A stretch of 12,854 nucleotides of DNA. Origin: CAZVCG01 sp964649675 (GTDB lineage: Bacteria; Pseudomonadota; Alphaproteobacteria; UBA9219). The notes beneath the pieces are model-generated. The model did not search any database. It was not told the origin of the DNA and was given only the letters and a program-made list of their open reading frames with translations. The translations under genes and the position numbers were made by a program. Below are positions 1-5,669 of the stretch, one piece after another; within the stretch, counting starts at the first letter, position 1; each line of letters begins with the position of its first letter. The stretch spans positions 1 to 12,854 of the forward strand of contig CAZYPX010000048.1 in NCBI GenBank assembly GCA_964649675.1, read 5' to 3'.

Positions 1-427
1 TGCCGTGGAGAGCCAGAACATGGCGGCCGACTGGGGAGGCCGAGTACCGGCAATAGTCCATAAGCTCTTCCCAATTCGCATAGCGCAGCTTTGTCGCGTC
101 ACGCTTGAACGCTGTCAGAAGATCAAGGCTGTGCTGGGGGGATACGCCGGTCGATTTGAGGCTTTCCCGCAAGGGAACGACGCTTGGCAGGTCGGCGATG
201 GTTTCGTCGAGAAGAGCGGCGCCCATACGCGTCAGGCGATCGACTTTGTCGCGCGCCTCAAGCAAGGGATTGTCGCTTATGTCGTCGGCGGCGCGGGCGA
301 ACGTATAAAAGGCGTGGACATGGGGGCGCAGATCGGAGCGGATCAAGATCGACCCGACCGGAAAATTCTCGGTGTCAGGATTTTTGCCGCTTGGTGTTTC
401 CAAAGTCGTGTTTGTGGTTTGAGTCAT
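1..427 (-). CDS. hpnC: Squalene synthase-like HpnC (hydroxysqualene synthase), N-terminal part, cut by left edge
   Basis: Reading leftwards from an ATG at 427-425, the frame stays open for 142 residues to the window edge, so the 3' part is missing. Residues 21-54 (NFPVGSILI..LRPHVHAFYTFARAADDISDNP) match the N-terminus of HpnC, a trans-isoprenyl diphosphate synthase-fold enzyme. ADDISD (about 47-52) is the first aspartate-rich motif, which binds Mg-diphosphate. In the HpnC/D/E route, HpnD makes presqualene diphosphate, HpnC turns it into hydroxysqualene and HpnE reduces that to squalene for hopanoid synthesis. The family is cytosolic or peripheral on the membrane. The start codon overlaps the hpnB stop (ATGA at 427-424), so translational coupling is likely. 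hpnD, hpnE and the cyclase gene are probably beyond the left edge. The second Asp-rich motif is not in view, so activity cannot be judged. Confidence 0.88.
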   Translation of the reverse strand, partial: MTQTTNTTLETPSGKNPDTENFPVGSILIRSDLRPHVHAFYTFARAADDISDNPLLEARDKVDRLTRMGAALLDETIADLPSVVPLRESLKSTGVSPQHSLDLLTAFKRDATKLRYANWEELMDYCRYSASPVGRHVLALHG

Positions 428-1575
428 TGGGCTTGGGCGCGTCCTTTCCATTGTCCGCCTTGGCCCCGCCAGTATTGGCGGGCGGAATCGACCGTGGCAG
501 CCATATAAATCAATGCGGCCGCCGGAAGTGTCAACGCCCATATCCATGAAAGGCCGTAAAAACGAACCATGGGCCAATATATAAGAGTCATGAGGATCCA
601 TGCGCCATAACCGAACATAGCCGTTTTTGCGTTGGCGATAAGGGGAAGAACCAAAGGACAGAGGAATAAAACGGCCATACCCAAGACCGTGAAAACGAGA
701 AGATAGGGCGAATGCCTGAGCTGGGTAAAGGCCGTGCGGGAGATCATGCCGGTGATATCCTGTAATTTCGGATAAAAGCGCAGGCTTTTTATGTCATGCG
801 ACAAGGTCAATCGAATTTTTCCCGTTGTGCTTTCCTCGCCGCCGTTGTCCTTGATTATGCGTGCCAAGGCGCAATCGTCGATAATGGCAGGCTTTATGCG
901 TTCCAGACCTCCGGCGTTTTTTAAAGCCTCCCGACGCACGAGCATGACACCGCCGGCCGCCGCCGCCACGGGCGATGCCGGGTTGTTCGCGCGGCGGAAA
1001 GGGTAAAGCATGGCGAAAAAAAAGACGAAGGCCGGAATTAAAAATTTTTCGTATAGCGCCGTGCAATGCAACTTGACCATGATGGAAACAAGGTCAAGCT
1101 TGTCGTGCGTAGCTCTCGCAGCCAGATGGCGCAGGCTGTCGGGCGGATGTTCGATGTCCGCATCCGTTAAGAGTATGTAATCGCTCGTGCCCTTTTGGAC
1201 TCCTGTGTTCATGGCCGCAACTTTTCCGCTCCAGCCCTCGCGTAATTCGGGGGCGGACAGCACGACAAGCTTGTCCGCGCGGCCAAGGGTAAAGGCCAAT
1301 TGCTTGGCGATATGCGCGGTGCCGTCGGAGCTATGGTCGTCGATAAGAAAGATTTTCCAGAGTCCCGGGTAATTTTGTAGCAATAGCAAAGGCAAGGAGC
1401 GCGGCAAGCTTTCAGCTTCATTGCGGGCGGGCACAATAACATCGACGCTTGGCCATTTTTCAGGTTCCGGCGCTGGCTTGTCCACAAGCGGGAGCCAGAA
1501 CAGGCCATGGCCCAAGGCCAAGTAAAACCATGCCAAAAGTGTCAGTAAGCCTGCGAGGGTGAAGACGATATCCAT
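424..1575 (-). CDS. hpnB: Hopanoid-associated glycosyltransferase HpnB (GT2 family)
   Basis: A 383-residue family 2 glycosyltransferase of the hopene-associated HpnB type. An N-terminal membrane segment (about 3-22, ending AWFYLALGHG) precedes the GT2 domain: VIVPARNE at 46-53, nucleotide-binding IDDHSSDGT at 78-86, DXD-type TDAD at 137-140 and an acidic IIDDCALARI at 231-240. Further hydrophobic stretches lie at about 180-195, 291-315 and 322-362. The tail WRGQGGQWKGR (369-379) is typical of the family. Genetic linkage with hopanoid genes suggests a role in hopanoid head-group or membrane glycolipid chemistry, but the exact reaction is not settled. I chose the ATG at 1575-1573 because it starts the conserved membrane segment directly. 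An in-frame ATG at 1614-1612 and a TTG at 1638-1636 would add 13 or 21 non-hydrophobic residues; the ATG at 1614 has a GGAA upstream and cannot be excluded. The gene overlaps hpnC by 4 bases. Confidence 0.9.
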   Translation of the reverse strand: MDIVFTLAGLLTLLAWFYLALGHGLFWLPLVDKPAPEPEKWPSVDVIVPARNEAESLPRSLPLLLLQNYPGLWKIFLIDDHSSDGTAHIAKQLAFTLGRADKLVVLSAPELREGWSGKVAAMNTGVQKGTSDYILLTDADIEHPPDSLRHLAARATHDKLDLVSIMVKLHCTALYEKFLIPAFVFFFAMLYPFRRANNPASPVAAAAGGVMLVRREALKNAGGLERIKPAIIDDCALARIIKDNGGEESTTGKIRLTLSHDIKSLRFYPKLQDITGMISRTAFTQLRHSPYLLVFTVLGMAVLFLCPLVLPLIANAKTAMFGYGAWILMTLIYWPMVRFYGLSWIWALTLPAAALIYMAATVDSARQYWRGQGGQWKGRAQAQ

Positions 1576-1797
1576 GGATCTTGTAAAACAAAGATGAAGG
1601 GGCTGAGGTTTCATACAACAAATTTCCGTTTTGGCCAAAAAACTCGCGCTTGCAAATTTTCATATAAAAAATTAATCCCATTGATAGGTTTATTGCTCTA
1701 TCTTAATTTAAACATAATTAGGGATTGTGTTTGGCAAGCCATCCGAACTAAGGCGCTTTCTTTTTCACTTCGTCTCAGCTTGTTCAGAGGAGACCCT
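1576..1797. promoter_or_regulatory. AT-rich divergent intergenic region between hpnB and the chemoreceptor-like gene
   Basis: This 222-base gap separates two genes that read away from each other, so it should hold a promoter for each. It is clearly more AT-rich than its surroundings, especially 1656-1722. On the plus strand, TTGATA (1681-1686) and TAATTT (1704-1709) are 17 bases apart, a plausible but weak sigma70-like pair; the -10 matches the consensus at only 3 of 6 positions. That would leave a leader of about 80 bases before the receptor ATG. The run TTAATTTAAACATAATTA (1703-1720) could serve as a melting or regulator-binding region. hpnB must be transcribed from here or from read-through, because the gene upstream of it on the minus strand (hpnA) lies beyond a convergent gene. 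No tRNA or recognisable riboswitch was seen. Confidence 0.4.
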
Positions 1798-3138
1798 ATG
1801 AAAATTTCCACGCGTTTGGGTATGGGTATAGGGATTCTTGTCATTCTCATCGCTTATACGGTCGGCCAAGCTGTGTGGCACAGCGGGCGCATCGACAAGG
1901 CCTTTGAGGATGTCGAACGCATGGCTCGCAACCGCCACGCCGTTGACCGGCTCGTAAACGAGATATTCCACGCGCGCGTCGATATGCTGGGTGGCTTGCT
2001 TGTCAAAGACATGCAGCGCCTTAAACAGGCCGAAGAACGCATAGCGCAAACAAAAGACATTATCTCTTATCTGAACGATAATGTGCGAAACGAGAAGCGG
2101 AAAGCTTATATCGCATCTATTCAAAGGCTGATCGACGCTTATAAGCGTCCAATGAAAGACATTATCGAGCTGGTCAGATCGGCCAAGGCTGATAGCAATG
2201 CTCTTTTGCGGTCCAACATAGAAACGACCAAAGAGATCGGGCAGCAAATAAGCAGGGTCGGCGACCAGATTATGGAAACCTACAACGAATCCATGGAAGT
2301 CATGATCAAGGATTACAAGGCCTTGACGTTTTATGTTTTCATCAATTCCCTCGTCGCGGGCGTTCTGGCCATAGGCGCGGCCTTATGGGTCAGCCTCAAG
2401 ACGTTCAGGTCGGTTGCGCCGCCTATCGTGGAGATGACCCATGCGATGGGAGCCTTGGCTGAAGGCAATCTTGCCGTGACCGTTCCATGCCTTGCGCGGA
2501 GCGACGAGCTCGGCGACATGGCTCGGGCCGTACAGGTCTTTAAAGACAAGGCGTTGCAGATGGAAAAGCTTGTTGCGGAGCGCGAGGAAATACGCGCGAA
2601 AGCCGCATCCGATCGTAAGGAAGCCTTGCGCCAAATGAAGGCTGAATTCGAGGCGAGCTTGAGAAACGTCGAAGAGATTGTGGCGCCTTTCAAAGGCGCC
2701 TCGCAAGAAGGCATTGGCGAACGCGCCGCCGAAGCCGCGAAGATGGCTGAAATCGCCTCGGAAAAGGCCGAGCGCACGAAGGACGTTATTCGTATTTTGT
2801 CGCGCGCGGTGGACAAGATCAGCGATGTCGTCATTCTGATTAACGACATATCAAGCCAATCCGAAATGTTGGCGTTAAGCGCCCGTGTCGAAGCGGAATA
2901 CGGCGGCGACAACGAAGGTTTTTCGCTTGCCAGCCGCGCCAACGTGCTTGCGAGCCAGACGGCGCGCGCGACATGGGAGATCGGCGATCAGGTCAAGGCC
3001 ATTCAGGAAGAAACGAGCCGCGCCGTGGAAGCCATCAAGGACGTGGGGCAGGTGATCCATGAGCTAAGAGGCGTTTCCGCATCGCTGGCCTCAAGCGTCG
3101 GTAGGCAGGATGAAACTTTGCCTGACGCAACGGCTTGA
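1798..3138 (+). CDS. Degenerate methyl-accepting chemotaxis-like transducer (sensor, HAMP, shortened signalling hairpin)
   Basis: A 446-residue membrane receptor of the MCP type. The first membrane helix is at about 7-25, a helical extracytoplasmic sensor at about 28-174 (resembling four-helix-bundle sensors), the second membrane helix at about 176-199, and HAMP at about 200-255 (LAEGNLAVTVP, RSDELGDMARAVQVFKDKA). The signalling hairpin is abnormal. The first coiled-coil arm, from FEAS at 284 to IND at 348-350, is about four heptads shorter than I expect for the family. The tip reads INDISSQSEMLALSARVEAEYGGDNEGF, where typical receptors have INDIA.QTN.LALNA.IEAARAGE.GKGF. The protein stops soon after VSASLASSVGRQDE (426-439), where relatives continue for several more heptads. 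I chose the ATG at 1798 for its strong GAGGAG ribosome site at 1788-1793; an in-frame extension upstream would overlap hpnB and lacks support. It reads convergently to hpnA, with 9 bases between the stop codons. No che genes are in view. Confidence 0.82.
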   Translation: MKISTRLGMGIGILVILIAYTVGQAVWHSGRIDKAFEDVERMARNRHAVDRLVNEIFHARVDMLGGLLVKDMQRLKQAEERIAQTKDIISYLNDNVRNEKRKAYIASIQRLIDAYKRPMKDIIELVRSAKADSNALLRSNIETTKEIGQQISRVGDQIMETYNESMEVMIKDYKALTFYVFINSLVAGVLAIGAALWVSLKTFRSVAPPIVEMTHAMGALAEGNLAVTVPCLARSDELGDMARAVQVFKDKALQMEKLVAEREEIRAKAASDRKEALRQMKAEFEASLRNVEEIVAPFKGASQEGIGERAAEAAKMAEIASEKAERTKDVIRILSRAVDKISDVVILINDISSQSEMLALSARVEAEYGGDNEGFSLASRANVLASQTARATWEIGDQVKAIQEETSRAVEAIKDVGQVIHELRGVSASLASSVGRQDETLPDATA

Positions 3139-3163
3139 AGGGGCGCTTCAGCAATAGCCGTTG
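3128..3163. terminator. Candidate bidirectional terminator stem-loop between convergent genes
   Basis: CAACGGCT (3128-3135) pairs perfectly with AGCCGTTG (3156-3163). Directly inside it TGAAG (3136-3140) pairs with CTTCA (3146-3150) around a GGGCG loop, with a five-base bulge GCAAT (3151-3155) on one side. The 13-base-pair imperfect stem includes the stop codons of both the chemoreceptor-like gene (3136-3138) and hpnA (3150-3148). Its position between two convergent genes suggests transcription termination or 3'-end protection for both. It lacks a clear T-run on either side, so it is not a textbook intrinsic terminator. Confidence 0.5.
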
Positions 3164-4149
3164 GCGCGAAACCAGACGATGGCGTCCTCGATGGCCTGAC
3201 GCGCGGGCCGTGGCGCATAGCCAAGCTCGCGTTCCGCTTTCGCTGACATGAAATACATCTTCTTTTTGGCCATGCGCAGGCCGTCGGCGGTCAGCATAGG
3301 TTCTTTCCGCGTGACGTAGGCCATGGCTTCGGCGGCCCACGCGAAAGGGAAAAGGGGAAGACGCGGTAGCTTGACCTTGGGTGCAGGGTGGTTGGCGCAT
3401 GCCGCGACAATTTCAAGAATTTCGCCAAGGGCAAGGTTCGTTCCGCCCAGAATGTAACGTTCGCCTATTTTGCCGCGTTCAAAGGCGAGCCAGTGGCCCA
3501 TGGCCACATCGTCGACATGAACGACGTTCAGGCCCGTGTCCACATAGGCGGGCATCTTTCCTTTATATGCCTCGACGATGATACGGCCTGTCGGCGTAGG
3601 CTTGATGTCGCGTGGCCCGATTGGGGTCGATGGATTTACGATGACGCACGGGAGGTCGTCATTTTGTATTAATTCGAGTACGGCTTGCTCGGCCAGAAAC
3701 TTTGATCGTTTGTACGTACCGATCATGTCGTGAAGCGTGACAGGGGTTCGTTCGTCGGCGGGCGTTCCGTCGCCGTTGAGCCCGAGCGTGGCCACGGAGC
3801 TTGTGTAAACGATTTTCTTAATGCTTGCGGCTTGGGCCGCTTTCATGATGGCGCGCGTGCCGTCAACATTGACGCGGTGCATGGCCTTGGCGTCGGGGAC
3901 CCAAATCCGGTAGTCGGCCGCGACGTGGAACAGATTTTTGCAATCTTTAAGGGCTTCCGTATACGTTTCGGGTTCGCCCAGATCGCCTTCCACCACGTCG
4001 ATGTTCCCCAATCCTTCCAGATTGCGGCGGTCGTTGTTCGGTCTTGTCAGCGCGCGGAGCTTGTGACCCTTGCCGACAAGAAGGCGCGCCACGGCAGAGC
4101 CTACAAAGCCCGTGGCTCCCGTGATAAAGGTAATAGGTCGTTCGGTCAT
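3148..4149 (-). CDS. hpnA: Hopanoid-associated sugar epimerase HpnA (extended SDR)
   Basis: A 333-residue NAD(P)-dependent extended short-chain dehydrogenase/reductase matching the hopanoid-associated sugar epimerase HpnA. The nucleotide-binding motif GATGFVG is at 11-17, followed by the acidic VEGDL at 53-57. FHVAADYRIW at about 74-83 is very characteristic of HpnA. The catalytic serine region YTSSVATLG spans 115-123, and the YxxxK pair is Tyr146 and Lys150 (TYKRSK). The C-terminus IEDAIVWFRANGY has the usual family ending, so the protein appears complete. Its role is inferred as sugar nucleotide modification for hopanoid side-chain or head-group formation; the precise substrate is not certain. 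The ATG at 4149 gives the expected N-terminus, although its ribosome site is weak. The methyltransferase gene ends 42 bases upstream on the same strand with no obvious terminator between, so the two may be co-transcribed. Confidence 0.92.
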   Translation of the reverse strand: MTERPITFITGATGFVGSAVARLLVGKGHKLRALTRPNNDRRNLEGLGNIDVVEGDLGEPETYTEALKDCKNLFHVAADYRIWVPDAKAMHRVNVDGTRAIMKAAQAASIKKIVYTSSVATLGLNGDGTPADERTPVTLHDMIGTYKRSKFLAEQAVLELIQNDDLPCVIVNPSTPIGPRDIKPTPTGRIIVEAYKGKMPAYVDTGLNVVHVDDVAMGHWLAFERGKIGERYILGGTNLALGEILEIVAACANHPAPKVKLPRLPLFPFAWAAEAMAYVTRKEPMLTADGLRMAKKKMYFMSAKAERELGYAPRPARQAIEDAIVWFRANGYC

Positions 4150-4191
4150 AGGGGCGTTATAGCCGGAAGCGCGTGAAGGGGCAAACGGCCA

Positions 4192-5427
4192 TTAAGCGTC
4201 GACGCGTTCGCGTTCGTTCAGCGCTTCGGCTTCCTGCTCGCGGATATGGGCGACGATGCTTTCGGCGCTATCGCCCCTTTTCGCCCCTCTTTTTGTGATC
4301 AAAACGAATTCCACGTTCAGAGGCTTTTTCGAAAACCTTTGCCGGCTGACGCGATAGCGTTTGTAGCTCTGGGTCAATACGGCCGTGGCGCCTGCGCGGG
4401 AGGCCGTATTGACGAGCCGTTCCAAAGGTATGTTCCCGTCGGTGCTGTAGCTCGTGAGGATCCAGTCGGCTCTTACGGAATCCATAAGCTCCTCGAAAGC
4501 CGAGGAGGCCTCATCCCTGTAATTGAACTTTGAGCGCCTCTCGGTGCGCCAGTCCGTCCGGATCGCGGCTTTGTTGTTTTTGCCTATGGTGGGCGGCAAG
4601 GACGGCTTGTCCCACAAAGCGATGCTGTTCAAGACGTGATAATTCGCGCCGTAGGGATGCTGGTTGTAGGGCGGGTCGATGTAGGCGATGGCATTTTGTT
4701 CGGTCTTGTAGGATCGGGCCAGTTCGCCTGCGTCGCGGCAAAACAACTCGTTGCGCTTGCCGTTGTCGAGAAAGACGGCGGGGGCGAGAGTCAAGCGGGA
4801 CTTAATGCGATATAGAGCGGTGCCGGTTTGGCCGCCCCATCCATTATGAAAACCTTTAAACACCCCCGAGGTGTTGCTTGTATAGCAGGCCTGGTATAGC
4901 AGGGGGGCAAGCAGGGCCGATGCCTGTTCATCGTTGATATAATTTTCGTCCAGCCAAATCTGGATGCGTTCGCGTATGGCGTCGATCCGCATGCCGTTCA
5001 TGCGCGTATAGAAAAGCCGTTCCCTGTCTTTATCGAAGAGATCATCATTCTTTGGGCACAGGTGGCGCGCCACCCATCCCTCCGTTTCTTGCAAAGCGTT
5101 CAAGTCCTCAATTATTTCCGAGTATGTTTTTCCGTTCGGGTAGGCGGGGGGGGCGTTCAGCGCGATCGCGCATGTGTTGATGACCTTCGCATAGGGTTCC
5201 CAGTCGTTGGCCACAACACGAAAACCTGCCGACTTTGCAAGACGCGCTACAACGCCGCTTCCCGAAAAAAGGTCGAGAAAGACCCCGTTTTCCGCAGAGA
5301 TTCCCGTGTGTTTTATAGCCTTATCAATAAGTTGAAGAAGTTTTCGCTTGTTGCCGATATAGGGGATGAGTTGGTTGAAAATATAAGAGCCGGTTTTTGA
5401 AGCGGCGTGCTTGTTCCGTTCGTACAT
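4192..5427 (-). CDS. Class D12 (Dam-like) N6-adenine DNA methyltransferase, apparently without a partner nuclease
   Basis: A 411-residue methyltransferase of the D12 class, which transfers methyl from S-adenosylmethionine to adenine N6 in DNA. The order of motifs is that of the alpha group: PYIGNKRKL at 22-30 (motif X region), FLDLFSGSG at 50-58 (motif I, AdoMet binding), a long central region, then IDPPYNQHPYGANYH at 250-264 with the catalytic DPPY at 251-254 (motif IV). It is longer than Dam itself (about 280 residues). The extra length sits in the target-recognition region between motif I and DPPY (about 90-240) and in a charged C-terminal tail. No restriction endonuclease is next to it; hpnA lies 42 bases downstream and the pilus operon diverges upstream. 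It could be an orphan regulatory methylase or the remnant of a restriction-modification system. The recognition sequence cannot be read from the protein. Confidence 0.88.
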   Translation of the reverse strand: MYERNKHAASKTGSYIFNQLIPYIGNKRKLLQLIDKAIKHTGISAENGVFLDLFSGSGVVARLAKSAGFRVVANDWEPYAKVINTCAIALNAPPAYPNGKTYSEIIEDLNALQETEGWVARHLCPKNDDLFDKDRERLFYTRMNGMRIDAIRERIQIWLDENYINDEQASALLAPLLYQACYTSNTSGVFKGFHNGWGGQTGTALYRIKSRLTLAPAVFLDNGKRNELFCRDAGELARSYKTEQNAIAYIDPPYNQHPYGANYHVLNSIALWDKPSLPPTIGKNNKAAIRTDWRTERRSKFNYRDEASSAFEELMDSVRADWILTSYSTDGNIPLERLVNTASRAGATAVLTQSYKRYRVSRQRFSKKPLNVEFVLITKRGAKRGDSAESIVAHIREQEAEALNERERVDA

Positions 5428-5487
5428 GTTAGCCAGACCTTTGATCGCATCGGAGAAGGCAAGGGCGGAAGGGCAATGTTGTATAAG

Positions 5488-5509
5488 CTTTTGAGGCGCG
5501 AGGCAAAAG
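5488..5509. repeat. Inverted repeat CTTTTG-N10-CAAAAG
   Basis: Six-base perfect arms (5488-5493 and 5504-5509) surround a GC-rich ten-base centre. The element lies just upstream of the possible minus-strand -10 and could be an operator or a small hairpin. Arms this short can occur by chance in a region of this size. Confidence 0.35.
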
Positions 5510-5513
5510 TTCC

Positions 5514-5542
5514 TTAACGACGGTTAACGAAATATCAACCGT
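5514..5542. repeat. TTAACGA direct repeat with an overlapping ACGGTT/AACCGT inverted repeat
   Basis: TTAACGA occurs at 5514-5520 and again at 5524-5530, exactly one helical turn (10 bases) apart. Overlapping it, ACGGTT (5520-5525) and AACCGT (5537-5542) form an inverted repeat with an 11-base spacer. The paired TTAA boxes recall the alphaproteobacterial CtrA site TTAA-N7-TTAA, but the spacing here is six bases, not seven. This is a possible binding site for a regulator of the pilus operon, the methylase, or both. Confidence 0.4.
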
Positions 5543-5669
5543 AGGGGCCTTTAACTCAATATTGGGAGGCCAGAGAAAGGGGTGCCGCCGCTAAGGGCGC
5601 ATGCCGAAAAACCCTTCCTGCGGCTTCTTGTTGTCGAGGGCGCTCTTTGGCCCCAAAACGGAGAACGGT

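Larger units (their letters stand above)
5428..5669. promoter_or_regulatory. Divergent control region between the methylase/hpnA side and the pilus operon
   Basis: This 242-base region lies between two genes pointing away from each other. It should contain the promoters of the methyltransferase (minus) and of the whole pilus-like operon (plus). No unambiguous -35/-10 pair was found for the plus strand. On the minus strand TATACA (complement of 5479-5484) is a possible -10 element. Several short repeats, listed separately, cluster at 5488-5542. The stretch 5543-5669 reads open in the secretin frame from an ATG at 5601, but I take it as leader because that ATG has a poor ribosome site and the predicted lipoprotein signal begins later. 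Confidence 0.5.

Noticed and set aside
5..508. Plus-strand open frame of 167 codons at the left edge
   Set aside because: It is antisense to hpnC and the end of hpnB, which have clear family motifs; its product resembles no known family and has no good ribosome site.
1594..1797. N-terminal extension of the chemoreceptor-like protein from 1594
   Set aside because: It would precede the signal-anchor helix with an unusual stretch, run into the hpnB start region, and bypass the strong GAGGAG-ATG at 1788-1800.
5514..5527. Canonical CtrA site in the divergent region
   Set aside because: The TTAA boxes are six bases apart, not seven, so I report it only as a repeat with a possible resemblance.
5601..5669. 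ATG at 5601 as the start of the secretin
   Set aside because: Its ribosome site is too close, and the added 23 residues would mask a well-formed lipoprotein signal that begins at the GTG at 5670.
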